In this document: positions 40,454-50,585 of the stretch, in pieces | How the letters are laid out: each line of letters begins with the position of its first letter | How positions within the stretch are numbered: the stretch's first letter is position 1 | From: Brevundimonas sp. | GTDB taxonomy: Bacteria; Pseudomonadota; Alphaproteobacteria; Caulobacterales; Caulobacteraceae | Assembly (NCBI RefSeq): GCF_029945885.1 | Contig: NZ_JAQSDK010000006.1 | Span: 124,001 to 188,000, forward strand | DNA: 64,000 nucleotides | Reading direction: 5' to 3' | Notes under the pieces: generated by a model | What the model was told of the DNA's origin: nothing | The model's input: only the letters and a program-made list of their open reading frames with translations | Databases searched by the model: none | Translations under genes and position numbers: made by a program

Positions 40454-42748
40454 CTATTCGGCCGCCGGGGCGGTGGACGGGCGCAGGCCCGCCTTCCGGT
40501 CCCCGGTGGCACCGGTCGGTTTCAGGGGAAAGATCAGGGAGACGCGCGCGCCGCCCAGCTGTTCAGCGTCGGCCAGTTTCAGCTCGCCGCCGTGGTCCTC
40601 GCAGATGCGCTTGACGATGGCCAGGCCGAGGCCCGTGCCCTTCTCGCGCGTGGTCACATAGGGTTCGGTCAGCCGGTCGCGGTCCCTGGCCGGCAGGCCG
40701 ACGCCGTCATCCTCGATGATGAAACTCACCATGTCGTCCACGACTTCAAGGCGGGCGATCATGCCCGGACCGTCGCCGTCGCCCGGCCGGGGCTCGCGCT
40801 CGCGCCGGGCCGCCACCGACTCGCCGGCATTCTTGAGGATGTTGGCCAGGGCCTGGCCGATCATCCGCCCGTCGCCCTGCAGCGTGGCCCTGGGCAGCGG
40901 GTCGGTGATGTCGACCTCGATCTCCGGGGCTGCAACCCGCTGGGCGAAGACCGCTTCGCGCAGCAGTTCGGCCGGGTTTTCCCGGGTGAACCGCGGGGCC
41001 GGCATCCGGGCGAAGGACGAGAATTCGTCGACCATCCGGCCGATGTCACCGACCTGGCGGATGATGGTCTCGGTGCAGCGGTCGAAGACCTCGACGTCGT
41101 CGACCACCTGCGAGCGGTATTTGCGCCGCAGCCGTTCGGCCGACAGCTGGATCGGGGTCAGGGGGTTTTTGATCTCATGGGCGATGCGCCGGGCCACGTC
41201 GCGCCAGGCGGCATTGCGCTGGGCGGTGACCAGCCGGGTGATATCGTCGAACGTCAGCACCATCTCGCCGCCCAGACCGCCTTCGATACGCACGCGCAGC
41301 CGACGGGTCTCGCCGTCGCGGGTGACGTCGATATCTTCCTCGATATGGGCTTCGGCCCGTTTGACCAGATCGCTCAGTTCCGGGGAAATCGAGGCCAGCG
41401 GCTTGCCGTGGACGGTCGGGGCATCGATGCCCAGCAGCTGGACGGCGCTGTCGTTGACGGCCGAGATCCGGCCCTTTCGATCGAGGCCGATGACCCCGGC
41501 GGAGACACCCGACAGCACGGTTTCGATGAAGCGGCTGCGCCCCTGGGCCTCCTCGCTGGCCGCTTTCAGCGCCGCCTGCTGGGCCTGGAGGTCCTCGGTC
41601 ATGCGGTTGAAGGCCTGGGACAGGACAACGATCTCGCCGGGATCGCCCTCGGACTCGACGCGGGCCGTCAGATCGCCGGCGGCCACCCGGTCGGCCGCCT
41701 TGACCAGCCGTCCGATCGGGGCCGAGATCGCGCCCGCCGCCGACATGCCCAGCCACACCGCCCCGACCAGCACCAGCAGGGCCGTCTCGAAATAGCTGAG
41801 GGCGAAGGCGGTCTGGATGCGGGCGCGGCTTTCCTCGGCCTCGCGATAGGCTTGAATCGAGCGGTTGCTGTTGTTCATCCGGGCGATCAGGCCGGGCTGC
41901 AGCGGCCGAACCAGATACAGATAGGCGTCGCCATAGTTCGGCAAGGCATGCAGCGAGCGCACCACGTCGGGGTTCTGGGTCACCTGCTGCTGCGGCGGGC
42001 CGCCCTGGGCCGCAGCTTCCAGCACGATGCGGGGCGGCGCGAGATACGGTGGTGATTGACTCGTCTCACCGCTGGCCAGGACGTCGCCGTCGCCGTTGAG
42101 GATGTAGATGGCCGGGTAGCCGAACAGCTGGCCGATCTGGACGAGGGCGTCCGAGAACTGGATGCGGTTGTCATAGAAGGGGCGCGCGCCCTGAAGCTGC
42201 TCGGCGATGGTCACCATGTCCGAGTCCATCTCGGTCGCCACGTCCTGGATGTAGGCGCGGCCGATGACCGCGCCGTTCTGGACCGCGGTCTTGACGTTCT
42301 CGCTGAACCACTGGTCGACGCCGCGATTGACCAGAACGCCGAATACCAGGGCGATCAGAATGGCGGGGACCACGGCGACGAGGGAAAACAGGGTCACGAA
42401 ACGCAGATGCAGACGCGCGCCGGCATCGCCGCGATTGCGCACCACCAGCAGCACCCGACGACCGACGACGACCGCGAGTCCCGCGATCAGCAGCAGGTTG
42501 CCGATCAGGATGTAGAGGACGGCATGTCCGGCGACAGCCCGTGGCCCGCCGGTCTCGGCGCTGCCGCTGGCACCGGGGGCCACGGCCACCAGCCAGATGG
42601 CGGCGGCGGTGACCAGAAAGGCGATGACGTAGGCCGTCGCGAACAGGATGCGACTGCGCTTCTGGGACAGCCAGCCGGTCAACAGGGCGGGGCTCCGGAA
42701 CGGGGTCCGGGTCTCCTTGTCCGACAGAGGCAGTGGCGGGTTGGTCAT
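40454..42748 (-). CDS. ntrY: Sensor histidine kinase NtrY
   Basis: TM segments, HAMP, PAS, RIAHEIKNPLTPIQLSAERLRRKY (H-box), DDGVGLPARDRDRLTEPYVTTREKGTGLGLAIVKRICEDHGG. Confidence 0.95.
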   Translation of the reverse strand: MTNPPLPLSDKETRTPFRSPALLTGWLSQKRSRILFATAYVIAFLVTAAAIWLVAVAPGASGSAETGGPRAVAGHAVLYILIGNLLLIAGLAVVVGRRVLLVVRNRGDAGARLHLRFVTLFSLVAVVPAILIALVFGVLVNRGVDQWFSENVKTAVQNGAVIGRAYIQDVATEMDSDMVTIAEQLQGARPFYDNRIQFSDALVQIGQLFGYPAIYILNGDGDVLASGETSQSPPYLAPPRIVLEAAAQGGPPQQQVTQNPDVVRSLHALPNYGDAYLYLVRPLQPGLIARMNNSNRSIQAYREAEESRARIQTAFALSYFETALLVLVGAVWLGMSAAGAISAPIGRLVKAADRVAAGDLTARVESEGDPGEIVVLSQAFNRMTEDLQAQQAALKAASEEAQGRSRFIETVLSGVSAGVIGLDRKGRISAVNDSAVQLLGIDAPTVHGKPLASISPELSDLVKRAEAHIEEDIDVTRDGETRRLRVRIEGGLGGEMVLTFDDITRLVTAQRNAAWRDVARRIAHEIKNPLTPIQLSAERLRRKYRSQVVDDVEVFDRCTETIIRQVGDIGRMVDEFSSFARMPAPRFTRENPAELLREAVFAQRVAAPEIEVDITDPLPRATLQGDGRMIGQALANILKNAGESVAARREREPRPGDGDGPGMIARLEVVDDMVSFIIEDDGVGLPARDRDRLTEPYVTTREKGTGLGLAIVKRICEDHGGELKLADAEQLGGARVSLIFPLKPTGATGDRKAGLRPSTAPAAE

Positions 42749-43800
42749 TCCCCTCCAGCTTCAACCAACTGTGTCTCAGGATCAACAGCAGAGTTGCGAA
42801 TATGATCCACTTCGGGCCGCCATAGCGCGGCCAGGGTGTGTTCGACCTCGGAGGGCTCATCCAGCCGGCACAGCCGGGCCTTGGCCGCGCGCCGGTCCAG
42901 GGGATCGGCGGGCCAGGGAGCCTGTTCGATGTACCAGCCCAGATGTTTGCGGAACATCTTCAGTCCCAGCGGCAGGCCGTAGAAGGCGACCGAGGCGCGC
43001 AGATGGTCGATGACGATGGCCAGCCGGGCTTCCCGTCCCGGTTCCTCCAGCACCCGGCCGTCGGCCAGGGCCTGTTCCAGATGAGCGGCCAGCCACGGCC
43101 GACCATAGACGCCGCGGCCCAGCATGACTCCGTCAGCACCCGATTGCGCCATCGCGTTGCGCGCGTCCTGGACGGTCAGGATGTCGCCGTTGACGATCAC
43201 GGGGATGGCCACCGCCGCCTTGACCTCGCCCACCGCGACCCAGTCGGCCACGCCGGTGTAGAACTGTTTGCGGGTGCGGCCGTGCACGGTCACCGCCTTG
43301 ATGCCGAGCCCCTCGGCCCGGCGCGCCAGTTCGGCGGCATTACGGCTGGTGTCGTCCCAGCCCAGCCGCATCTTGACCGTGACCGGACGGCTGGTGGCCT
43401 GCACCGCGGCCTCGATCAGCCGGCAGGCCAGGTCCGGTGTGCGCATCAGGGCCGAGCCGCAGGCCGCGCCCGTGACCTCCTTGGCCGGGCAGCCGAAATT
43501 CAGGTCGATGATGTCGGCCCCGGCCGCCTCGGCCATGCGCGCCCCCTCGGCCATGGCGGTCGGATCGCGGCCGACCAGCTGGATCACGGTCAGCGGCAGG
43601 CCCTCGCCCACGGCCGCGCGCCGCACCACGTCGGGCCGGGCCCGCGCCAGTTCGGCGGCGGCCACCATCTCGGTCGCGACATAGGCCGCGCCCAGCCGGG
43701 AGGCGAGCTGCCGGAAGGGCAGATCGGTGATTCCGGTCATGGGGGCCATCAGCACCCGGCCGGGTACCGAAACGTCGCCGATCTGAAGTCCTGTACGCAT
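42745..43800 (-). CDS. dusB: tRNA-dihydrouridine synthase DusB (NifR3)
   Basis: VLMAPMTGITDLPFRQLASRLGAAYVATEMVAA; DIIDLNFGCPAKEVTGAACGSALMR; HGRTRKQFYTGVADW. Confidence 0.95.
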   Translation of the reverse strand: MRTGLQIGDVSVPGRVLMAPMTGITDLPFRQLASRLGAAYVATEMVAAAELARARPDVVRRAAVGEGLPLTVIQLVGRDPTAMAEGARMAEAAGADIIDLNFGCPAKEVTGAACGSALMRTPDLACRLIEAAVQATSRPVTVKMRLGWDDTSRNAAELARRAEGLGIKAVTVHGRTRKQFYTGVADWVAVGEVKAAVAIPVIVNGDILTVQDARNAMAQSGADGVMLGRGVYGRPWLAAHLEQALADGRVLEEPGREARLAIVIDHLRASVAFYGLPLGLKMFRKHLGWYIEQAPWPADPLDRRAAKARLCRLDEPSEVEHTLAALWRPEVDHIRNSAVDPETQLVEAGGE

Positions 43801-43864
43801 CCGCTCCCTGACACCGGTTGAGGCCCCTCTCGTCAAGGCCGAGTTGGGCGCTTAGAAGGCGGCC

Positions 43865-45001
43865 ATGACATTTGCAGCGATCGTCGTGGCCGCCGGAACG
43901 GCCTCCCGGGCCGGAGGCAACAAGCAGTGGCGGCTGCTGGGCGGCCGGCCGGTGCTGCGCTGGTCGATCGAAGCCCTGCTGGCGGCCGGGGCCGAAGATC
44001 TGGTCGTGGTCGTGGCCCCCGGTGCCGAGTCTGCGGCGGCCGAGGCCCTGGCCGGGCTCGACGGATGGCGCACCGCGACCGGGGCTGACAGCCGTGCCGG
44101 TTCGGTGGTCAACGGCCTCCAGGCTCTGGGTGGCCCCGACGATCGTCCGGTGCTGGTGCATGACGCCGCCCGCCCCTTTCTTGACCGGGCCGTGATCGAC
44201 CGGGTGCTGGCCGGGCTGGACGGGGCCGACGGGGCCCTGCCCGCCCTGCCCGTCGCCGACAGCCTGCGACGCGGTGACGACGGCTTCGTCAGCGGGGCGG
44301 TCGAGCGAGACGGCCTGTGGCGGGCCCAGACCCCCCAGGCCTTCCGCTATCGCACCCTGGTCGACGCCTGCGCGGCCTGGACGGAAACGCCCGGCCCGGC
44401 CGACGAGGCCACCGCCGTCGAACGCGCCGGGGGGCGCGTGCGGCTGGTTCCGGGGGACGCCCGTCTGATGAAGCTGACCTATCCCGAGGATTTCGCCATG
44501 GCCGAGATGATGATCGCCCGCCGGACCCGCGTCGGACAGGGCTTCGACGCCCACCGCTGGGGACCGGGATCCTCGGTCTGGCTGTGTGGCGTCGAGATTC
44601 CCCATGACCAGACCCTGATCGGCCATTCGGACGCCGACGCCGGGCTGCATGCCCTGACCGACGCCATCCTCGGGGCCATGGGCGATGGCGACATCGGCGA
44701 CCATTTCCCGCCGACCGACCCGCAGTGGAAGGGGGCGTCCTCTGACCGCTTCCTGACGCATGCGGTCGAACGTCTGGCCGCGCGCGGCGGGCGGCTGGTC
44801 AATGTCGACGTCACCCTGATCTGCGAACGGCCCAAGGTGAAGCCGCACCGTCAGGCCATGCGCGAACGCCTCGCCGACCTGCTGGGCCTTCCGCTCGACG
44901 CGGTCAGCGTCAAGGCCACGACCACCGAGGCCATGGGCTTCACCGGACGGGGCGAAGGTCTGGCCGCCCAGGCCCTGGCGACAGTGGAACTGCCTGGCTA
45001 G
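43865..45001 (+). CDS. ispDF: Bifunctional IspD/IspF
   Basis: N-terminal IspD ([35 protein letters not shown]) fused to IspF ([50 protein letters not shown]). Confidence 0.97.
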   Translation: MTFAAIVVAAGTASRAGGNKQWRLLGGRPVLRWSIEALLAAGAEDLVVVVAPGAESAAAEALAGLDGWRTATGADSRAGSVVNGLQALGGPDDRPVLVHDAARPFLDRAVIDRVLAGLDGADGALPALPVADSLRRGDDGFVSGAVERDGLWRAQTPQAFRYRTLVDACAAWTETPGPADEATAVERAGGRVRLVPGDARLMKLTYPEDFAMAEMMIARRTRVGQGFDAHRWGPGSSVWLCGVEIPHDQTLIGHSDADAGLHALTDAILGAMGDGDIGDHFPPTDPQWKGASSDRFLTHAVERLAARGGRLVNVDVTLICERPKVKPHRQAMRERLADLLGLPLDAVSVKATTTEAMGFTGRGEGLAAQALATVELPG

Positions 45002-47289
45002 TTACCGCCGCCCATGCCCCGGACCATGGCCCCGAACAGATTGACGTAGTCGTCGGTCCACGGTCGCACGTCCGAGTCCGCCAGGGTGCGCCAGCCGCTG
45101 TCGGGCCGGAATTCGGCGAGGCCCGCCGGGGTCGGTGACAGGACCAGGGCCTCGGTCGAGGCCTCGGCCATCACCGGTGAGTCCGGGGTTTCGATATAGA
45201 TGCGGTGGCGGCTGGCCACGCCCAGGGCCCGCGCGGCGGCGGCGGCCGGCAGGGTGATGTCGAGGTTGCGGTTCGACAGGTGCAGCACCACCACCCCGTC
45301 AGGCTTCAACAGCTTCAGATAGCCGTCGATGGCCTCGACCGTCAGCAGATGGGTCGGCACGGCGTCGGACGAGAAGGCGTCGATGATCAGCAGGTCGTAG
45401 GTCCCGGCCGGCTCGCGCGCCATCGTCAGCCGCGCATCGCCCAGTACGGTGCGCACCGGCCCGGCCGCGCAATGGGAGATGTAGGTGAACCAGTCCGGAT
45501 CGCGCGACAGCCGGTCGACCATCGGATCGATCTCGAAGAAGGTCAGGCGGTCGCCCGGCCGTTTGTAGGCGGCCATGGCTCCCGAGCCCTGGCCGACCAC
45601 GCCGATATTGGCCCCGGGGCCGCGCGACTGCACCATCTGGGTCGCCTGGCCGATCGGGGTGACGGTCGCATAATAGAGGGTCGGCCGGCATTCGGAGGGC
45701 GCAGCCCGGGCCTGGGCCCCGTGCAGGGTGGTGCCGTGCATCAGGACGTGGACGTCCCCGCCCAGTTTCGGGTCGGGGACATTGGCGACCCGCATCACGC
45801 CGAAGAAGCTGCGCTCGCTGTAGGTCCAGTCATAGCCGCGGGCGATATGCTGGGCCGAGAGGGTGATCAGGGCCAGCAGGATGACATAGGCCGGGGTGCG
45901 GTCGCGCAGCAGAAAGGCCCCGATCATCGCGAACATCAGGATCACCTGGGTCAGCTGTTCCATGCGCCAGTCGAAATGGCGATTGTAGGCCCAGGCCAGA
46001 TCCCAGTCGGCCTGGAAGACGGCCGACAGCAGCGGCGGCACGGCGCAGACCAGAACGGCCGCGACGAAGGTCAGGATTTCCCAGCGCTGAACCTCGGCGC
46101 GGTGCCAGGGCCGGGCCAGGCCGACCAGCACCAGCACCAGCGGATATTCCCAGACCATGTTGAAGATGACCGGGGCCAGCAGGGCGGTGAAGGCCCCGCC
46201 GACGACCCCGCCCAGGGACATCAACAGATAGAATTCGGTCAGCCGGTCCGGTGGTGGCCGACGCTCGGCCAGACGCTGGTGGCACATCAGGGCCAGGAAG
46301 AAGAAGGTGGCCAGATGCAGGGCGAACATCAGCGGCCAGGCCCCGGTGCGGAAGGCGGTGAAGCTGACGCAGACCGCCCCGAGCGCCCCGGCGATCGTCA
46401 GGGTCACCGGCAGGGGGATCCACGGCCGGGTCTGGAAGGCGATGACGAAGGTCAGCAGATACAGGGCCAGCGGGATGACCCACAGGAAGGGCGCCGAGGC
46501 CACATCGGTCGACAGGTGGGCGGTGACGCCCAGCATCAGGCTGGACGGGGCCGCCGCCAGCAGCACCCATTTGCCCTTTTCCCGCCAGGCGACCGGCGGG
46601 CTGCGCACCAGGCGCGGCGGCTCGAGGGTGCGATCCGCCCGGCGATACCAGACCACACCGGCCAGGGTGGCGATCATCAGCACGAACAGCAGATAGCCCC
46701 CGCTCCAGCCCCAGCGCTGGCTGGACAGGGCGGCCAGCGGCTCGACCACCACAGGATAGGCCAGCAGGGCCAGGAAGCTGCCGAGGTTGGAGGCCGCATA
46801 GAGGCCGTAGGGATTCTGGCCGTCCGGATGGCCGGCCCGGACCCGGGCATACCAGGCCTGCAGCAGCGGGGCGGTGGCGGACAGGACGGCGAACGGGGCC
46901 CCGACCGACAGGGTCAGGGTCGCCAGCAGCCACAGGATCGGCGCGGACGGATCCGGGTCGCCGGTCACGCCGCTGATCGACAGCGGCAGGGTCACGGCCG
47001 CGGCCAGCAGCAGGGCCAGGTGCACCCCCAGCTGGATCCGCATCGACCCGACCTTCTGCAGCAGATGGGCATAGGCATAGCCGGCCAGCAGGGCGGTCTG
47101 GAAGAAGACCATCGCCGTGTTCCAGACGGCCGGCGATCCGCCCAGCATCGGCAGGACCAGCCGGGTCACCATCGGCTGGACCACGAACACCAGGGCGGCC
47201 GAGGTGAAGATGGCCACGGCGAACAGCCAGGGGGTCAGGCGGTCGGAGACCGGCGCGGCCAGGCTCCGGTCGATCGCGGCGTCGCTCAT
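44998..47289 (-). CDS. Fused multi-TM/spermidine synthase-like protein
   Basis: N-terminal TM helices ([41 protein letters not shown]) and C-terminal SpeE-like domain ([50 protein letters not shown]). Confidence 0.9.
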   Translation of the reverse strand: MSDAAIDRSLAAPVSDRLTPWLFAVAIFTSAALVFVVQPMVTRLVLPMLGGSPAVWNTAMVFFQTALLAGYAYAHLLQKVGSMRIQLGVHLALLLAAAVTLPLSISGVTGDPDPSAPILWLLATLTLSVGAPFAVLSATAPLLQAWYARVRAGHPDGQNPYGLYAASNLGSFLALLAYPVVVEPLAALSSQRWGWSGGYLLFVLMIATLAGVVWYRRADRTLEPPRLVRSPPVAWREKGKWVLLAAAPSSLMLGVTAHLSTDVASAPFLWVIPLALYLLTFVIAFQTRPWIPLPVTLTIAGALGAVCVSFTAFRTGAWPLMFALHLATFFFLALMCHQRLAERRPPPDRLTEFYLLMSLGGVVGGAFTALLAPVIFNMVWEYPLVLVLVGLARPWHRAEVQRWEILTFVAAVLVCAVPPLLSAVFQADWDLAWAYNRHFDWRMEQLTQVILMFAMIGAFLLRDRTPAYVILLALITLSAQHIARGYDWTYSERSFFGVMRVANVPDPKLGGDVHVLMHGTTLHGAQARAAPSECRPTLYYATVTPIGQATQMVQSRGPGANIGVVGQGSGAMAAYKRPGDRLTFFEIDPMVDRLSRDPDWFTYISHCAAGPVRTVLGDARLTMAREPAGTYDLLIIDAFSSDAVPTHLLTVEAIDGYLKLLKPDGVVVLHLSNRNLDITLPAAAAARALGVASRHRIYIETPDSPVMAEASTEALVLSPTPAGLAEFRPDSGWRTLADSDVRPWTDDYVNLFGAMVRGMGGGN

Positions 47290-47373
47290 CCGTCTCTCCC
47301 GTCCCGGGCCCCGTCGACAGATCGGCGGCCGGGGGCCACGTTAGACCGACTCGCGCCCGCTTCGGATAGACTC

Positions 47374-47868
47374 ATGTTCCCAGATGACATCAATGCCCTC
47401 GCCGCGACCGTGATCCGGCTGGCCATCGGGCGCGGTCTGCAGGTGGCGACGGCCGAAAGCTGCACCGGAGGGCTGGTGGCCGGGGCCCTGACCGGGGTGG
47501 CCGGATCGTCGGCGGTGGTTGATCGCGGCTTCGTCACCTACAGCAATGCCGCCAAGACCGATCTGGTCGCTGTGCCGGCCGCCCTGATCGAGGCCCACGG
47601 GGCCGTGTCCGAAGCGGTGGCGCGGGCCATGGCGACGGGGGCCCTGGCCCGGTCGCTGGCGAAGGTCAGTGTCGCCGTGACGGGAATTGCCGGACCGGGC
47701 GGGGGGGCACCGGACAAGCCGGTCGGCCTGGTTCATTTTGCCGCCGCCGGGCCGGACGGTGTGATCCATGTCGAACACCGCTTCGGCGGCATCGGCCGGG
47801 AGGCGGTCCGCCTTGCCAGCGTCAGGGTGGCGCTGGATCTGCTGATTGACCGGCTGCAGGCCGGATGA
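47374..47868 (+). CDS. CinA family protein (nicotinamide-nucleotide amidohydrolase)
   Basis: VATAESCTGGLVAGALTGVAGSSAVVDRGFVTYSNAAKTDLVAVPAALIEAHGAVSE. Confidence 0.94.
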   Translation: MFPDDINALAATVIRLAIGRGLQVATAESCTGGLVAGALTGVAGSSAVVDRGFVTYSNAAKTDLVAVPAALIEAHGAVSEAVARAMATGALARSLAKVSVAVTGIAGPGGGAPDKPVGLVHFAAAGPDGVIHVEHRFGGIGREAVRLASVRVALDLLIDRLQAG

Positions 47869-48113
47869 GCGGGACCGGTCCGGTCATCGTCGACGCGCGC
47901 GGCCATCGCTGTCCGGTGCCCAGCCTGCGGCTGCGGCGGGCCATGACCGGCCTGGCTCCCGGCACGCAGCTGACCCTGCTGGCGACGGACGCGATGGCTC
48001 GCATCGACGTCCCCTGGCTGATGAGCGAGATCGGGGGGCGGATGATCGGCATTGAAGAGGTCGACGGCGTGCTGTCGCTTACCGTCGAGACGCCCGCCGC
48101 TCCGACAGATTGA
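47865..48113 (+). CDS. TusA family sulfurtransferase
   Basis: VIVDARGHRCPVPSLRLRRAMTGLAPGTQLTLLATDAMARIDVPWL (CPxP motif). Confidence 0.9.
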   Translation: MSGTGPVIVDARGHRCPVPSLRLRRAMTGLAPGTQLTLLATDAMARIDVPWLMSEIGGRMIGIEEVDGVLSLTVETPAAPTD

Positions 48114-49098
48114 CGACGGAGTCCGGCAGGGGCGCGGGCGGGTCCAGCGAGGCCATTCTGTGGGCCCGCAGGGCGATCTCCAGCTCGGTGGCAAAGGCCC
48201 CGCCGTAGAAGATGGCGTTGACGTTCCACGACAGCCAGATCAGCAAGACCACGACCGCGCCGACCGAGCCGTAGGTCGCGCCCAGCAGGGCGATCTGCTC
48301 GACATAGATGGCGCATAGCCACGAGGACACCATCGACATCACCGTGGCCACCAGTCCGCCGGCAATCGCCGGGGCCCAGGCGACCGGCACCCGGTGCGAC
48401 ATCGCATAGCGGTAGAGCAGGGTCAGGCCGAGGGCGAGGCCGAGCGCCGGGAGCAGGCCGTCATAGGGCAGGCCGCTGTCGCTGATCTGGATGTCGGCCC
48501 CGGCGTGCTGCAGCAGACGCAGGGTGACCACGGCCCCGGACACCAGGGTGAACAGGGCGAAGGCGACGAGGGCGACGAAGAAGGCCAGCAGGTTGAACCG
48601 GAAGAAGCCATGCGGCTCGGTTTCGTCATGAATAAGGTTCAGTCCGGCCAGTAAAGCCTTGAATCCGCGATGAGCTGCATAGCCACCGACGATCAGGGCG
48701 AAGGCGCTCTGGGTCGAGACGGTTCGCGCCGACGTATTGGCCAGCCGTTCGATCTCGGCCAGGAAGATGGCCCGGGCCGCGGTCGGCAGGACATCGGCCA
48801 GGGCCGCGGCCTGTTCGCCGACCTGGGCGATGGTCATCACCGCCTTGTAGAAGCCGATCAGGATGGCGATGGCCGGGAACACCGCCAGCAGGGCGAAGAA
48901 GGACACCCCGCCCGTATAGAGCATGACATCCCGGCCCCAACTGCGGGTAAAGGCGCGCACGGCCAGCCGGCCCCAGAACGACGGTCGGCCCAGGTAACGG
49001 GCCTCGGCAATGTCCGATTTCAGATTCAATCCGGTTCCCGCAGCCGCCCAGTCGGCAAGTCTAGCGCAATTTACCTGCGGGGAAAGCGGCAGGTTCAT
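48079..49098 (-). CDS. YihY/BrkB family membrane protein
   Basis: GGVSFFALLAVFPAIAILIGFYKAV; GPFAxx-type C-terminal region YVEQIALLGATYGSVGAVVVLLIWLSWNVNAIFYGGAFATELE. Confidence 0.93.
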   Translation of the reverse strand: MNLPLSPQVNCARLADWAAAGTGLNLKSDIAEARYLGRPSFWGRLAVRAFTRSWGRDVMLYTGGVSFFALLAVFPAIAILIGFYKAVMTIAQVGEQAAALADVLPTAARAIFLAEIERLANTSARTVSTQSAFALIVGGYAAHRGFKALLAGLNLIHDETEPHGFFRFNLLAFFVALVAFALFTLVSGAVVTLRLLQHAGADIQISDSGLPYDGLLPALGLALGLTLLYRYAMSHRVPVAWAPAIAGGLVATVMSMVSSWLCAIYVEQIALLGATYGSVGAVVVLLIWLSWNVNAIFYGGAFATELEIALRAHRMASLDPPAPLPDSVVNLSERRASRR

Positions 49099-49212
49099 CC
49101 CCGGTCATTCGCGGTTGTGGCGTTGCGTGTGCGGCCCGGCCGTCGCTATGGTCGCCCGGGGTTCGCGCGAGGCGTGTGCAGTGCTGACGGACCGGGACCA
49201 TGGAGACAGTGT

Positions 49213-50544
49213 TTGGGTTTCGATCCGCGTATTCTGATTGTCGCGCCTGACGACAGTCTGATCGGCCCCCTGTGTCAGGGGCTCGACGCCCTGGGCTGGA
49301 CGACGGTCACGGCGCGGTCCCTGCCCGCGGCCCTGGCCAGCCTGGCTGACCTGCCGGTCGAGGCCGCCATCGTCGATGCGCGCGCCCCGGACGTCGAGGC
49401 CACCATCGCCGCCCTGCATCAGGCCGTTCTGCCGCGCCATCTGCCGGTCATGGCCGTGGGTATGGCCGTCGGGGCGCAGCGTCCGGCCGGCGCGGACATC
49501 GCCATGTCGACGCCGCCGCATGCCGTTCAGGCCGCGCTGCGGCTGGAACATCTGGTGCGCACGGCCATCGCTGCCGAGGAGATGACCCAGCGCGAGGCCA
49601 CCTTCGCCGAGCGGGGCGCGCCCCTGCCCGCGATGGTGATGGACAGTTCGCCGTTACGTATCCTGGCGGCGGGCAAGCCGGACCATCGCTTCCTGGCCCT
49701 GTCCAATGCCCTGGTGGCGCGCGGCTGCGACGTGGTGGCCGCCCCCACCCCCTATACCGCCTTCGACTATCTGCATGAGCGGCCGTTCGACGCCGCCATC
49801 CTGTGGGGGGCCGAGGACCACGCCCCGGCCCTGTCGATCGCGGCGGGCATGAAGCGCAATACCCGTCTGTACCATATCCCGGTGGTCCTCTACCTGCGCG
49901 GCAGCGGCGAGATCAATCTGGGCGAGCTGTACAATCGCGGCTTCGCCGACGTCGCCGCCGCCGATTCGGCCGAGGACGACACCGCTGACCGGGTCGTCAC
50001 CCTGGCCCTCGGCCACCGCCGTCACCAGAGTATCCGCAAATCCCTGGAATCGGCCCGGGGTTCGGGTCTGACCGATCCCACGACCGGCCTGTTCACCCCG
50101 GAACTGTTCGCCGCCCATCTGGCACGGATTTCCGGCGGAGCCCGGGCGCGGCGGCGACCGCTGTCGGTCTGTGTCCTGCGCGTGGCCGAGACCGAGGCCG
50201 TGCTCCAGGCCCGCAAGGACGGCTGGCTGGACCGGGCCCTGCCCCAGATCGGGGCCATGGTCTCGCGCCTGATCCGCACCGAGGACACCGCCGCCCGGCT
50301 GTCCCCTGATGTCTTCGCCCTGGCCCTGCCGGCAACACCGGCCGCGGCCGGGCGGATCGCCGCCGAGCGGATCGCCGCGGTCATCGGCTGCACCGCCTTC
50401 GACGCCGGTCCGGACCGTTCGCCCTTCGTGGTCGAGTTCGATGTCGGGGCCGCCGAGGCCGTCGAGGTTGAATCGCCCGGGGCCGTCCTGGAACGGGCCT
50501 CGCGTGACATCGGCACCCGCCCTGTCAGGACCGGTCCCGACTGA
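49213..50544 (+). CDS. popA: PopA-like c-di-GMP effector: two receiver-like domains and degenerate GGDEF
   Basis: TTG start (GFDPRILIVAPDDSLIGPLCQGLDALGW). C-terminal GGDEF-like fold with RTED at the I-site and SPDVF in place of GGEEF; same spacing as PleD RxxD-N6-GGEEF. Located next to mfd. Confidence 0.8.
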   Translation: MGFDPRILIVAPDDSLIGPLCQGLDALGWTTVTARSLPAALASLADLPVEAAIVDARAPDVEATIAALHQAVLPRHLPVMAVGMAVGAQRPAGADIAMSTPPHAVQAALRLEHLVRTAIAAEEMTQREATFAERGAPLPAMVMDSSPLRILAAGKPDHRFLALSNALVARGCDVVAAPTPYTAFDYLHERPFDAAILWGAEDHAPALSIAAGMKRNTRLYHIPVVLYLRGSGEINLGELYNRGFADVAAADSAEDDTADRVVTLALGHRRHQSIRKSLESARGSGLTDPTTGLFTPELFAAHLARISGGARARRRPLSVCVLRVAETEAVLQARKDGWLDRALPQIGAMVSRLIRTEDTAARLSPDVFALALPATPAAAGRIAAERIAAVIGCTAFDAGPDRSPFVVEFDVGAAEAVEVESPGAVLERASRDIGTRPVRTGPD

Positions 50545-50585
50545 GGTCGTCGATCCGGGGGGCGGCTCGCCGTCCCCTGAACCGT

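Noticed and set aside
39104-42055. 983-aa plus-strand ORF opposite ntrX/ntrY
   Set aside because: Antisense shadow with no domain and biased composition; ntrX and ntrY motifs on the other strand are clear.
45205-47373. Long plus-strand ORF antisense to the SpeE-like gene
   Set aside because: Low-complexity Gly/Gln/Arg translation opposite a convincing membrane/SpeE protein; only the CinA part (from 47374) is real.
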